Source of the DNA: Variovorax brevis | GTDB lineage: Bacteria; Pseudomonadota; Gammaproteobacteria; Burkholderiales; Burkholderiaceae_C | Assembly (NCBI RefSeq): GCF_030317105.1 | Contig: NZ_JASZYG010000001.1 | Span: 930,001-994,000, forward strand | DNA: 64,000 nucleotides | Reading direction: 5' to 3' | Part shown: positions 10,003-20,841 of the stretch, one piece after another | How positions within the stretch are numbered: position 1 is the stretch's first letter | How the letters are laid out: each line of letters starts with the position of its first letter | Notes under the pieces: model-generated | Database searches by the model: none | Told to the model about the DNA's origin: nothing | The model's input: only the letters and a program-made list of their open reading frames with translations | Program-made: the position numbers and the translations under genes

Positions 10003-10857
10003 TCACGCCGCCTGCCACGCCACGTTCGCCCCTTCGAACATCTTGCGCAGCCCGTTGCTCGCGGCCAGTTCATTCATGGCGGCCTGCAAGGCTTGCGCAA
10101 GCTCGGTCGCGTCCTTCTTGACGGCCATGCCCACCGCCCAACCATTGCGTGGTGCGCGTGGCGCTGGAATGGGCGTGATCGCAAACCGTGCATCGCCGCG
10201 CAGCACCGACTCCATCTCCGAGGCCATGCCTGCCGCCGCGGTGAACTCTCCGCGCTGCAACGCCCGAGCGGCTTCCGCGCCGTTCTTCCACTGCGTATCG
10301 AGCTGATCGCGATACGCCCCGTTGTCCGCACCGATCATGAGCCAGCCCGCCAGCGACTGGCCCGGCACCGCGACCCTGGCGTCGCCCAGTGCGGAAAGGC
10401 TGTCGAGCTTCGGCAGCCGGTCAAGCTGGCGCGCAATCACCACGCGCTCACGGTAGTAAGGCGCAAAGATGTTGGCCTGCGGTGTTGCGTCCATCAGCGG
10501 CCTATCCACCGGCACGTGCAGCAGCACATCCGCCGGGCCGTAGCCGAGGTAATGGCCCTTCCACACCATGTTGCGCAGGTCGTCGTTCATGTTCTCGTCG
10601 GCGTTGAAGGGCATGAGCGACGGCCTCACGCCCAGCGCCTGCGCAAGGGCTTGCGCGATCTGCACGTCGATGCCCTGTCCTGCGACGTTGAACGGTGGCA
10701 TGTCCTGGTACACCGCCACCGTCAGCGTGCCGCGTTCGCGGACGCGATCGAGGGGCGCAGCAATCGACATGGCCGGCGCGCCCACGAGGCCCGCACAACC
10801 GGCGGCGCCGAGCCAGCGCAGGCATGTGCGCCGCGACGGCTTCTGCAACGCATTCAC
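10003..10857 (-). CDS. MxaJ/XoxJ-like periplasmic binding protein
   Basis: The 284-residue exported protein has a twin-arginine-like start (RRTCLRWLGAAG) and an Ala-rich signal segment, then a type II periplasmic binding fold (RGTLTVAVYQDMPPFN). Such proteins beside PQQ dehydrogenases and their cytochromes form the MxaJ/XoxJ/PedG-type group, thought to assist maturation or electron transfer of quinoproteins; that role is inferred from family and context. The start is GTG at 10857, overlapping the stop of the cytochrome c gene as GTGA, which indicates translational coupling. An ordinary amino-acid ABC binding protein is the alternative, but no permease gene is nearby. Confidence 0.8.
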   Translation of the reverse strand: MNALQKPSRRTCLRWLGAAGCAGLVGAPAMSIAAPLDRVRERGTLTVAVYQDMPPFNVAGQGIDVQIAQALAQALGVRPSLMPFNADENMNDDLRNMVWKGHYLGYGPADVLLHVPVDRPLMDATPQANIFAPYYRERVVIARQLDRLPKLDSLSALGDARVAVPGQSLAGWLMIGADNGAYRDQLDTQWKNGAEAARALQRGEFTAAAGMASEMESVLRGDARFAITPIPAPRAPRNGWAVGMAVKKDATELAQALQAAMNELAASNGLRKMFEGANVAWQAA

Positions 10858-11396
10858 TGCGCGCCTCCCAACGGCTTGTCGCGACGCGTTTCCAGGTAGG
10901 CCTTGATCGACCAGATGGCCTCCTGGCTCATCACGCCCTCGAAGGGCGGCATGTAGACCGCGCCGTTGCGCGTGCGCCCGTGCCGCACGGTGGTCAGGAA
11001 GAACTCATCGTTCTCCTTCACGCAAGCGGCCTTGCGCTTGTCGTCCTTGGCCGTGGCGCACTCGTTGTCGAGCTTGCGCAAGTCGGGCGCGATGCCGCCT
11101 GAAATCGCCTCCAGTCCGTGGCAGCGGGCGCAGTTCTGGTTGTAGGCCGAGGTTCCGATCTTGATGGCGGCGTCGTTCGCGCTGTAGGGGTTGGCGGGGC
11201 GCCACTCCGTGCCAAGCGGCGGCAGACCGGTGGTGTCGACCGCCTGCGGCGTCACGTCGCCGTGCGCCCAGGCCGACGTGGCGGCTGCAAGGCAGGCCAG
11301 CGCTGCGATCCACACGCCGGTGCGGCGCGCGGCCGGGTGCCATGCGCGGGCGGGTTTGGGCCTGGTTTGCGCGGCGGTGAAGTTCATCTGCGTCAT
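10854..11396 (-). CDS. pedF: Cytochrome c-550, PedF type
   Basis: This periplasmic c-type cytochrome is the probable electron acceptor of the PQQ alcohol dehydrogenase. It has 180 residues. After an Arg-rich start comes a hydrophobic export segment ending at SAWAHG (about residue 45). Heme attachment is CARCH at 89-93, and a methionine in VYMPPFEGVM is the likely distal ligand. The ATG at 11396 has an AGGAGA site; an in-frame start at 11447 would add 17 unlikely residues. A sigma-54 promoter match lies 35-50 bases upstream. The downstream binding-protein gene overlaps it by GTGA. Confidence 0.88.
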   Translation of the reverse strand: MTQMNFTAAQTRPKPARAWHPAARRTGVWIAALACLAAATSAWAHGDVTPQAVDTTGLPPLGTEWRPANPYSANDAAIKIGTSAYNQNCARCHGLEAISGGIAPDLRKLDNECATAKDDKRKAACVKENDEFFLTTVRHGRTRNGAVYMPPFEGVMSQEAIWSIKAYLETRRDKPLGGAQ

Positions 11397-11430
11397 GTGG
11401 GTCTCCTGCTGTTGGGGTCGGCTCACAAGG

Positions 11431-11446
11431 CGCAAACGCCATGCCA
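11431..11446 (-). promoter_or_regulatory. Sigma-54 promoter for the cytochrome c / binding protein operon
   Basis: On the minus strand the sequence reads TGGCATGGCGTTTGCG, matching TGGCACG-N4-TTGC with one mismatch in the core. It is 35 bases before the cytochrome start. It closely resembles the site before the PQQ dehydrogenase. Confidence 0.7.
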
Positions 11447-11486
11447 CGGCAATCTGTTGCAGGCGGGAACACTAATTGCGTACCAT

Positions 11487-11501
11487 GCTCCAGCGTTGCG
11501 C
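11487..11501. promoter_or_regulatory. Candidate activator site shared with the PQQ dehydrogenase promoter
   Basis: GCTCCAGCGTTGCGC lies 41 bases upstream of the -24 element of the cytochrome promoter. A 14-of-15 match (GCTCCAGCTTTGCGC) lies at 16234-16248 upstream of the PQQ dehydrogenase promoter. Sigma-54 activators bind such upstream sites; assignment to the activator at 11629 is inference. Confidence 0.45.
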
Positions 11502-11628
11502 CACATCAAGGCACAAGCTGTGGCAAAGCCGCATCCTTGACCGGAATGCGCGGCAAAACGGCAAAGCGCTGTTCCAGAACGAAGCAATTGAGACAACCCA
11601 CTCCCGAACAGGGAGAGGAGCCCACGAG

Positions 11629-13779
<2,151 letters not shown>

Positions 13780-13921
13780 GCGCCTGCTGGCGACCGCGTC
13801 ATACCGCTGTGTGCCGGCACGGCGCAGGGGTGTGCCGTTGTGGAGCAGTGACCGGCGCAGCGGCAAGGGTTTTCCGCAGGGCATCTCAACGACGCCTGCG
13901 CCGTCCGCATTCACTTGTCGA

Positions 13922-14263
13922 TCAAGACCGCCCCGGCGCGCCGACCCACGCCATGCACCAGCCGGGGCCCGCCACCTGCTTGCGGCCGAACATGGCGCAC
14001 CCGCCCCAGGCGTCGGTGGCAGCGCCTTGGTACAGCCCACAGTTGGCACAGCGCTGCGCGGCGGCGTGCTTGGGATACTTCGCGGCATCGACCTTCTTCG
14101 TGTCGTGCTTGTAGCCGAGCGCCACGGCGTTCTCGTCGGACTCTTCGACCTGCGCGGCTGCCAGCGCCGCGATGGGAAGCGTCGCCAGCGCACAGGCGCC
14201 GACGCATGCATGCACGACAAAGACACGGCGGCCATTCGGTGTGTTGTGAGCAATGGATTTCAC
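13922..14263 (-). CDS. High-potential iron-sulfur protein (HiPIP)
   Basis: The 113-residue exported protein has the HiPIP cysteine pattern: Cys72, Cys75, Cys89 and Cys103 hold one [4Fe-4S] cluster. The N-terminus carries a twin-arginine motif (GRRVFVV) and a hydrophobic stretch, matching Tat export of a folded cluster protein. The start is GTG at 14263 with GAGGAGAAGG just upstream. It begins 13 bases after the stop of the PQQ dehydrogenase, so both are probably one transcript. HiPIPs carry single electrons in the periplasm; here it may take electrons from the dehydrogenase or its cytochrome, which is inference. Confidence 0.88.
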   Translation of the reverse strand: MKSIAHNTPNGRRVFVVHACVGACALATLPIAALAAAQVEESDENAVALGYKHDTKKVDAAKYPKHAAAQRCANCGLYQGAATDAWGGCAMFGRKQVAGPGWCMAWVGAPGRS

Positions 14264-14276
14264 GCGCCTTCTCCTC

Positions 14277-16067
14277 TCAGTTGGCCGCAAGCTTCGCGTC
14301 GCCCGCGGCAGCCTTTTTGGTCGCGCCACCCGCCGAAGGAATCTTGAACACCCACACCATGCCGCCCTGCTCCAGCAGGTTGACCTTCTTGGCCACCTCG
14401 CCGCCCCACAGCGGCACGGCACCGCCCCAACCCGACACGACGCTCACATATTGCTCGCCGCCCTGCTGCCAGGTGACGGGCGGCGCGACGACACCGGAGC
14501 CCGTCTGGAATTCCCACACCACCTTGCCCGTCTTTGCGTCGGCCGCCTTCAGGTAGCCCTCGGGCGTTCCCCAGAACACGAGGTTGCCGCCCGTGGTCAG
14601 CACGCCGCCCCACAGCGGCGCAGTGTTCTTCACTTCCCAGACGGTGCGGCCGGTCTTGGGGTCGATCGCGCGCATCGCGCCGATGTAGTCGGGGTTGAGC
14701 GGCTTGATGGTGAAGCCCGCCCCCAGGTAGGCAGCGCCCTTCTTGTAGGCCACGGGTTCGTTCCAGATCTCCATGCCCCATTCGTTGGCGGGCACGTAGA
14801 ACAGCTTCGTGTCGGGGCTGTAGGCCATCGGCATCTGGTTCTTGCCGCCGAGGAAGCCCGGTGCGGCAAACACGGGACTGCCCTTCGAGCCACCGTCGCC
14901 GTCCGTCGGGGAGCCGGGGCGGTTGTCGGCAATGAAGTTGGGCCGACCGGTCTTCAGGTCGATGCTGCTCGCCCAGGTGATCTTCTTGACGAAGGGAAAG
15001 GCGTTGAGCAACTCGCCCGTGCTTGCATCGTTGACATAGAAATAGCCGTTGCGATCGGCCTTGCCGCCCACGCGCTTGCCGTCCATGTCGAAGGTGACGA
15101 ACTCGTTGACGCCGTCGAAGTCCCAGCTGTCGTTGGGCGTGCCCTGGTAGTGCCACTTGATCTGGCCCGTCTTGATGTCGATCGCGACGGTGGAGCATGA
15201 AAACAGGTTGTCGCCCTGGCGCAGATGGCTGTTCCACGGCGCGGGGTTGCCGGTGCCGAAGTAGGCCAGTCCCGTCTTTGCGTCGTAGGTGCCGCCCAGC
15301 CAGGTCGCGGCGCCGCCGGTCTTCCACAGGTCGCCGGGCCAGCTCTTGTTGACGGTGCCCGAGATGCCGTTCTCTTTCTTGTTGCCCTCCTTGTCGTACG
15401 TGTAGCCCATGTGGCCTTCGACGGTGGGCCGCGACCACACCATCGCGCCTGTCCTGGCGTCGCGTGCCTCGACGCGGCCCACCACGCCGAACTCGCCACC
15501 CGAGACGCCCGTGAGGATCAAGCCGTTGGCGATGATGGGCGCGGCCGTGGCGGAGTAGCCTGCGGCGTAGTCGTCGATCTTCTCTTTCCAGACCACGTCG
15601 CCTGTCGCCTGGTCGAGCGCCACCAGTTGCGCATCGAGCGTTGCGAAGATCACCAGGTTGTCGTACAGCGCCGCGCCGCGGTTGACCACGTCGCAGCAGG
15701 GCATGATGCCTTCGGGCAGGCGGTGCTCGTACTTCCACAGCTTCTTGCCGGTGGTGGCGTCCAGCGCAAAGATGCGCGAGTACGACGCGGTGACGAACAT
15801 GCGGCCGTTGTAGATCACCGGCTGCGCCTCTTGCCCGCGCTGCTTTTCGCCGCCGAAGGAGAAGGCCCACACCGGCGCCAGCTTGCCCACGGTGGCGGTG
15901 TTGACCTGCTTGAGCGGCGAATAGCGCTGGCCCTGGGTGTTGACACCCCAGGTGAGCACTGATCCCTTGGTGGTGGCTTCGTTCTGGATCATCTGGTCGG
16001 TGACCTCGGCCTGCGCCGCGGTCGCCAGGCCAAGGGATGCGAGCGCGAGCAAGAGCTTCGAATGCAT
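14277..16067 (-). CDS. PQQ-dependent alcohol dehydrogenase, predicted lanthanide type
   Basis: This periplasmic quinoprotein oxidises primary alcohols such as ethanol. It has 596 residues with a cleavable signal ending at AQA (residue 20). It shows the eight-bladed propeller pattern, with repeats such as [14 protein letters not shown]. The vicinal disulfide is Cys124-Cys125, and metal and PQQ ligands include Glu191 and Asn274. The catalytic base is Asp316 in SWDFDGVNE, and Asp318 is the extra acid two residues later that marks lanthanide-dependent XoxF/ExaF/PedH enzymes; calcium enzymes such as MxaF usually have Ala or Ser there. The ATG at 16067 has a GAAGGAG site. A sigma-54 promoter match lies at 16144-16159 and the HiPIP gene follows. 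Confidence 0.93.
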   Translation of the reverse strand: MHSKLLLALASLGLATAAQAEVTDQMIQNEATTKGSVLTWGVNTQGQRYSPLKQVNTATVGKLAPVWAFSFGGEKQRGQEAQPVIYNGRMFVTASYSRIFALDATTGKKLWKYEHRLPEGIMPCCDVVNRGAALYDNLVIFATLDAQLVALDQATGDVVWKEKIDDYAAGYSATAAPIIANGLILTGVSGGEFGVVGRVEARDARTGAMVWSRPTVEGHMGYTYDKEGNKKENGISGTVNKSWPGDLWKTGGAATWLGGTYDAKTGLAYFGTGNPAPWNSHLRQGDNLFSCSTVAIDIKTGQIKWHYQGTPNDSWDFDGVNEFVTFDMDGKRVGGKADRNGYFYVNDASTGELLNAFPFVKKITWASSIDLKTGRPNFIADNRPGSPTDGDGGSKGSPVFAAPGFLGGKNQMPMAYSPDTKLFYVPANEWGMEIWNEPVAYKKGAAYLGAGFTIKPLNPDYIGAMRAIDPKTGRTVWEVKNTAPLWGGVLTTGGNLVFWGTPEGYLKAADAKTGKVVWEFQTGSGVVAPPVTWQQGGEQYVSVVSGWGGAVPLWGGEVAKKVNLLEQGGMVWVFKIPSAGGATKKAAAGDAKLAAN

Positions 16068-16143
16068 GGTGTCTCCTTCGAGGATGTGGGGGTGGGTTCG
16101 GGCGAACGCCGAGCCATTCGTGCGTCCGTCACATCCTTGAAAG

Positions 16144-16159
16144 GGCAAGCGTCATGCCA
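16144..16159 (-). promoter_or_regulatory. Sigma-54 promoter for the PQQ alcohol dehydrogenase
   Basis: On the minus strand this reads TGGCATGACGCTTGCC, a close match to the -24/-12 consensus with correct spacing, 77 bases before the start codon. It differs little from the promoter before the cytochrome c gene. Confidence 0.7.
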
Positions 16160-16233
16160 CCCGGAAAGTGCTCCGTGGGCGCTGCAAAAGCGGGGCTTTG
16201 ATGCAGTGACCGTGCGGGTTATCCCGTTGGATC

Positions 16234-16248
16234 GCTCCAGCTTTGCGC
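16234..16248. promoter_or_regulatory. Candidate activator site upstream of the PQQ dehydrogenase
   Basis: GCTCCAGCTTTGCGC lies 75 bases upstream of the -24 element and matches 14 of 15 bases at 11487-11501. It is in the same orientation relative to its promoter. Confidence 0.45.
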
Positions 16249-16355
16249 ACGGCGGGATGCGCCAGCGTTCCATCGCGATACAGCGATGGATGCGGCGAGG
16301 CCCGCACTGTCCTATGCAATTCGAAATGGCGCGATCACAGCGTCAAGCGGCACGG

Positions 16356-17501
16356 TCAACCCAGCGTGAACGCCTCATGCACGGCGGACTGCACGCTCCC
16401 GCCCAGCACCGCGCCGCCACCGGCAACGTAGATCCAATCGCCAATGGCAGCCGCCCCGACGGCATGCCGCGGCGTCAGCATCGGCGCATGACGCTGCCAT
16501 GTGTCGGCGGCCGGGTCATAGCTTTCCATCTGGCCGAAGACGGTCGCTTGTCGCGGCACGCCGCCGACCAGGTAGCCGCCCTCCCCGCCCATGGCGTAGA
16601 AGCGTCCGCGGTACACCACGAGTCCGTGGCCCGAACGCGCTGTTGGCACCGGCGCGCGCAGCTCCCATGTGTCGCGGGCCGGCAGGTAGACGTGATGAAG
16701 GTCGGTGTTGTATTCGAAGGTGTTGAAGCGCCCGCCGATGACGTGGATCTGCCCCGCATGCGCCACGCAACCGACGTGGTCGCGCGCACCCGGCAGCGCC
16801 TTGCGCTGGCTCCAGCTGTCGGTGCGCGGGTCATACACCTCGTGCCACGACACACTGGCGCGTTCGCTGGCCGGCTCCGAGGCGCCGCCGATCAGGTGCA
16901 GTTGCCCGTCCAGCATGACGGCGGCGGCGGCACCGCGCGGACGCCGAAGCGGCGCGATGGTGCGCCAGCGGTCGGCCGCGATCTCGTAGGCGTAGGCATT
17001 GGCATCGGACAGCCGGTTCTGTTCGATGAAGCCGCCGAGCGCATACACAAACTTTTCGTCCGATGCGACGGCCACGTGGTTGGCGCCGCGCGGCAGCGGC
17101 GCACCCTGCAGCCACTGGTCCAGCCTGGGGTCGTAGATGTGGTGGTAGGCGCGATTGACGGCCCCTTCCCCGTAGCCGCCCACCACATGCATGCGCCCTG
17201 CCGTCGCTGTCGCCCACGCCATCTCGCTGCGCGGCAGCGGCATGGCGGCGCGGCTTTGCCATTTGCCGGCGGGGCCCGGTGGCGCAGGGCTGTCGGTCTT
17301 GCGTTGCGACTCTTGCTCAGGAGTCAGGTGGTGCGGCACGCCGCCTTGCAAGCGCGCGTAGGGCTGCGGCGAAGACGGGGCGATCGGGAGTTCGCCATGC
17401 CCCGCGTGTGCATCGGCAGAGGGGCTGTTGCTGCCGCGCAGGTTGCTGCAGCCGCCGAGGATGGCGCTGCCGGCAGAGAGGACCAGGGTGCGACGTCGCA
17501 T
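16356..17501 (-). CDS. Kelch-repeat lipoprotein
   Basis: The 381-residue protein begins with a lipoprotein signal (lipobox LGGC near residues 15-18), so it is probably anchored at a membrane. From about residue 80 it carries six Kelch-type repeats with double glycines followed by Tyr/Trp spacing (HVVGGYGEG, YALGGFIEQ, HLIGGASEP, HVIGGRFNT, YAMGGEGGY, YVAGGGAVL), forming a beta-propeller. The function is unknown; propellers of this type bind sugars or proteins. A spacer rich in His, Pro and Gln (about 30-75) separates the anchor from the propeller. The start has an AAAGGAG site. It lies upstream of, and codirectional with, the PQQ dehydrogenase but beyond a 288-base gap with its own promoter. 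Confidence 0.83.
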   Translation of the reverse strand: MRRRTLVLSAGSAILGGCSNLRGSNSPSADAHAGHGELPIAPSSPQPYARLQGGVPHHLTPEQESQRKTDSPAPPGPAGKWQSRAAMPLPRSEMAWATATAGRMHVVGGYGEGAVNRAYHHIYDPRLDQWLQGAPLPRGANHVAVASDEKFVYALGGFIEQNRLSDANAYAYEIAADRWRTIAPLRRPRGAAAAVMLDGQLHLIGGASEPASERASVSWHEVYDPRTDSWSQRKALPGARDHVGCVAHAGQIHVIGGRFNTFEYNTDLHHVYLPARDTWELRAPVPTARSGHGLVVYRGRFYAMGGEGGYLVGGVPRQATVFGQMESYDPAADTWQRHAPMLTPRHAVGAAAIGDWIYVAGGGAVLGGSVQSAVHEAFTLG

Positions 17502-17593
17502 GGCGAGCAGGCTCCTTTCGGTGCGGGGATTCTGTCACCGGCGAAGTCTTTGGCATGCTCGCGAATTCACCACTTGCCTTGCATGGAGCCCCG

Positions 17594-17977
17594 ATGTCCA
17601 CCACCAACGACCTTCGTCCCTTCGCCTTCGTGCTGGCCGTGCCAGACCTGCAACGCAGCACGGCCTACTTCCGCGATGCGCTGGGCTTCACCGTCGCGTG
17701 GGAGCCAGAGCGCACCGACTGGCAACTGGTTCGCCGGGGAAGCGTCAGCATCATGATGGGCCATTGCCCGGACGCGCTGCCACCTGCGCAAACGGGCGAC
17801 CACAGCTACTTTGCCTATCTGCACGTCGACGATGCCGACGCCTTGCACGGCGAATGGGTGCAGCGTGGCGCGATCGTGATGCATCCGCCCATCGATCGGG
17901 AATGGGGCATGCGCGAGTTCGCGGTCAGGACGCCGGATGGCCACCGGTTGATGGTGGGGCAAGTGCTGCAGAACTGA
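17594..17977 (+). CDS. Glyoxalase/bleomycin-resistance (VOC) family protein
   Basis: The 127-residue protein has the VOC fold pattern: an N-terminal FVLAVPDLQRSTAYFRDALGF strand-helix and a C-terminal WGMREFAVRTPDGHRLMVGQ half. VOC proteins bind a metal and act as lyases, dioxygenases or drug-sequestering proteins; the substrate is not evident. The His and Glu residues in the C-terminal half are consistent with metal binding. It is monocistronic and divergent from the Kelch lipoprotein. Confidence 0.85.
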   Translation: MSTTNDLRPFAFVLAVPDLQRSTAYFRDALGFTVAWEPERTDWQLVRRGSVSIMMGHCPDALPPAQTGDHSYFAYLHVDDADALHGEWVQRGAIVMHPPIDREWGMREFAVRTPDGHRLMVGQVLQN

Positions 17978-18039
17978 AGCCCTCCCCCTCGTCTCTTGTG
18001 TCGCGGTCACACGAAGCAACGTAGAGTCATTGGACACCT

Positions 18040-18549
18040 TCACGCCGCGTCTTTCTTGGGGCTGCGCCGGGGCTCCGCCCATTGCGTCAAGATGCGGATC
18101 GCTTCATCCGCCATGCGTTGCTCGGCCGGCAGCCTGCGCGACTGCAGGCTGGCACCGGCCTCCTCCCGCAGTTCATCCACGTCGATGGGATGCCTTTCAC
18201 TCGCCGGCAGTCCCTCGAAGGCCACGCCCGATTGCGCGAGCGACGCGGCGTAGAAGAGCCGGCGAATGCCCACGATGTGCATGGCGGCCACGCAGAGCGC
18301 GCAAGGCTCGCAGGTGGTGTACAGGTCGCACCCCGCGAGTTCGACGCGCTGCAGGCGTCGGCAGGCATCGCGAATGGCCTCGACCTCGCCGTGGGAGGTC
18401 GGATCGAAATGGGCGACCGAATGGTTGAAACCTTCGCCGACGATCTTGCCGTCTTGCACCACCACGGCGCCAAAGGGCTCGGTGCCGGGCGTGTGCAGCG
18501 CCTCGGCCGACAGCGCCAGGGCGCGCTGCATGAATTCCTCTTGAAACAT
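18040..18549 (-). CDS. Nucleoside/guanine deaminase family protein (CDA fold)
   Basis: This zinc-dependent hydrolytic deaminase has 169 residues. The catalytic motif is SHGEVEAI, with His as zinc ligand and Glu as proton shuttle; the second zinc motif is CEPCALC. The order and spacing match the CMP/dCMP and guanine deaminase group. The ATG at 18549 has AAAGGAGATGG directly upstream. It lies downstream of and codirectional with the Bug binding protein at 18608 after a 58-base gap, so read-through is possible. Confidence 0.88.
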   Translation of the reverse strand: MFQEEFMQRALALSAEALHTPGTEPFGAVVVQDGKIVGEGFNHSVAHFDPTSHGEVEAIRDACRRLQRVELAGCDLYTTCEPCALCVAAMHIVGIRRLFYAASLAQSGVAFEGLPASERHPIDVDELREEAGASLQSRRLPAEQRMADEAIRILTQWAEPRRSPKKDAA

Positions 18550-18607
18550 CCATCTCCTTTCGGGTGCGATCTCTTTGTCGCGCCCCGAAAGTAGCACCGT
18601 TTTGTTC

Positions 18608-19591
18608 TTAGAGCTTGATGCCCGCCGCCTTCACCGTCGCACCCAGCACCCCCACCTGGTCCTTGACGAAGGTGTTGAACATGGCCACCGATTCCGGCTT
18701 CCCCACGATGCCCAGTTCGGTGAGTTTCTTCTGCACGTCGGGCAGCACCAGCACTTCGTTGCATGCGGTGTTCAGCCGGGTCACGATGTCCGCCGGCAGC
18801 TTGGGCGGGGCGGACATGCCGAAGAAGTTTTCAAGCACCAGCTTTGGCTGGCCGAGTTCGACCATGGTCGGCACGTCGGGCATCAGCGGCGAGCGTTGCG
18901 TGCCCGTCACCGCCAGCGGCACCAGTTGCCCGCTCTTGAAGAAGGGCACATAGGAGGTAATGACGTCGATGCCCACCGGAATGGTGTTGGCGATCAGGTC
19001 GGTGGTCATGGGCGCACCGCCGCGGTAAGGCACGTGCACCAGATTGAGCCCGACCGTCTTCTTGATCAGCTCGCCGTAGATGTGGCCGATGGAACCGGGG
19101 CCGCCCGAGCCGAATTCCATCTGCCCCGCCTTGCGCACCGCCGCCTCGAACTCGGCGTAGGTCTTGATGCCCGAGGGCTTGCTCGCCATGACGACCAGCG
19201 GCGCCGCGCCCAGGTAGGCGACGTGCGTGAAGCCGGCCACGGGGTCGTAGGGCTGCTTGTCGAGCGCGAAGGGACCGAGCGCAATCGGCGTGGTGTTCAA
19301 GAGCATCAGCGTGTAGCCGTCGGGTGCCGCAGCCGTCACCTGTGCGCCGCCGATGGTGCCGCCCGCACCAGGCTTGTTGTCGACCACCACGGGCTGGCCG
19401 AGCTTCTTGCCCAACTGCTCGGCCATCACCCGCGCCAGCACGTCGCTGGAGCCGCCCGCCGGAAAGGTCACGATGATCTTGATGGGCTTGTCGGGCCACT
19501 GCGCGAAGGCGGGCAAGGCGGCGGAAGCGACACCTGCGGCGAGGATCTGGAGTGCACCGCGGCGGGTGGCGTGGAAGTTGTGGGTGGTCAT
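18608..19591 (-). CDS. Bug-type tripartite tricarboxylate transporter binding protein
   Basis: The 327-residue periplasmic binding protein has a twin-arginine-like start and a cleavable signal ending at PAFAQ. It carries typical Bug motifs: PDKPIKIIVTFPAGGSSDVLAR, VVVDNKPGAGGTIG, and the VPYRGGAP segment late in the ligand pocket. These proteins bind carboxylates. No membrane components (TctA/TctB) are encoded nearby, as is usual for orphan Bug proteins in Burkholderiales. The ATG at 19591 has a GGAGAAGAG site. Confidence 0.9.
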   Translation of the reverse strand: MTTHNFHATRRGALQILAAGVASAALPAFAQWPDKPIKIIVTFPAGGSSDVLARVMAEQLGKKLGQPVVVDNKPGAGGTIGGAQVTAAAPDGYTLMLLNTTPIALGPFALDKQPYDPVAGFTHVAYLGAAPLVVMASKPSGIKTYAEFEAAVRKAGQMEFGSGGPGSIGHIYGELIKKTVGLNLVHVPYRGGAPMTTDLIANTIPVGIDVITSYVPFFKSGQLVPLAVTGTQRSPLMPDVPTMVELGQPKLVLENFFGMSAPPKLPADIVTRLNTACNEVLVLPDVQKKLTELGIVGKPESVAMFNTFVKDQVGVLGATVKAAGIKL

Positions 19592-19850
19592 GGCAGTCTC
19601 TTCTCCGTTGGCGGGCCTTTGCCTTCCTGGCTTGCCCTGCGATGAAAACGAACTCATAGCAGGAATCAGGCCCACCGCGGCCCCTCGGCGGCTACCGGAA
19701 AGCGGTCCCGGGCTGATGATCCGCCTGCTGCCGGAGCCGGTCAATTGCGGGGATCCGCCATCGCTCTGGTGATGGCGCCACGTCCGATTGCGCCGTTCCC
19801 TCAGCCTGACCGTCGCCGCTTTCCGGGCTCGCCGGAACAGGACGTTGCGC

Positions 19851-20633
19851 TCATGGCTTGGCGCCGGCGCTCTCGTTGCGGAACGCCGCCTCTCCGGCGT
19901 CGGAGATCTCGACCCACTTCTTGTCGGGCACGGCTTCCGCGTCGTAGTTGTCGTGCCAGTTCCACCACTTGTAGGTCGGCGTTTGCGGATAGCCCTCGGG
20001 CGAGTCTTCCCAGACTTCCTGCCGGCCCAGCGGCGTGATGTCGAGGTAGTTCCAGGTGCCGCCCATCTGCTCGTCACCGCGGTTGTTGATGAAGTAGGTG
20101 CGGAACACTCGATCGCCGTCGCGGAAGAACACGTTGGTGCCATGCCACTCGTCCACGCCGAAGTCGGCGTCGAAGCTGTCGGTGATGGTGAACCACGGAA
20201 TCTGCCATCCCATGCGCGCTTTCAGGCGCGCGATGTCCGCTTGAGGCGCGCGCGAGATGAAGACAAGCGTGGTGTCGCGGGCGTTGAGGTGCGCAACGTG
20301 GGCGACCTGGTCGGCCACCATGGAGCAGCCGCGGCAGGCGTGATCGGGCCAGCCGAAGACGCCGGGTTCGAAGAAGGCGCGGTAGACGATCAACTGGCGG
20401 CGACCGTCGAACAGGTCGACGAGGCTGGCCTTGCCTGAAGGGCCTTCGAAGGCGTACGACTTCTCCACGGCCATCCATGGCATGCGCCGGCGCTCGGCGG
20501 CCAGTGCGTCACGGGCGCGGGTGTTGGCCTTTTCCTTGATGAGGAGTTGGTTTCGGGCGGCCTCCCATGCTTGGGGCGACACGACGGGTGGTGTGTGCAT
20601 GGCAGACGGTTCGGCTTTGCGTGCATTGGTCAT
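19851..20633 (-). CDS. DUF899 thioredoxin-like protein
   Basis: The 260-residue cytoplasmic protein matches the DUF899 family: a helical start, YAFEGPSGKASLVDLFDGRRQLIVYRAFF, and the segment ACRGCSMVADQV, which holds a CxxC pair in place of the thioredoxin active site. The C-terminal part (DEWHGTNVFFRDGDRVFRTYF) is typical. Family members are described as predicted thioredoxin-like or dithiol-disulfide isomerases; the role is unproven. The ATG at 20633 follows CAGGAGC. It stands alone between the kinase-TIR gene and the Bug gene, all on the minus strand. Confidence 0.85.
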   Translation of the reverse strand: MTNARKAEPSAMHTPPVVSPQAWEAARNQLLIKEKANTRARDALAAERRRMPWMAVEKSYAFEGPSGKASLVDLFDGRRQLIVYRAFFEPGVFGWPDHACRGCSMVADQVAHVAHLNARDTTLVFISRAPQADIARLKARMGWQIPWFTITDSFDADFGVDEWHGTNVFFRDGDRVFRTYFINNRGDEQMGGTWNYLDITPLGRQEVWEDSPEGYPQTPTYKWWNWHDNYDAEAVPDKKWVEISDAGEAAFRNESAGAKP

Positions 20634-20841
20634 GACTGAAGCTCCTGATGGGGTGAATTCGCGACGCGTGGCGCAAGCGTGAATGCATGCGCGGCGCATC
20701 GCTCGTTGTCGGGCCAGGAAGTAGTTTCGTGCCGGTCGTCCTGCGCCGGGAGTAACAAGTTTGGCGGGATTCCGATGGTGATGTTGCCGGTGTCACCACC
20801 AGCCGGCGGATGCCAGCTCATTCAACGCAGGCCACCCATCC

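Noticed and set aside
8004..10073. 689-codon minus-strand frame across the regulator end and the nitronate monooxygenase
   Set aside because: It spans two real genes and their intergenic gap, and the product is low-complexity, typical of high GC shadows.
13811..13820. GTGCCGGCAC palindrome after the activator gene
   Set aside because: Too short and without a T-run to claim as a terminator in a GC-rich sequence.
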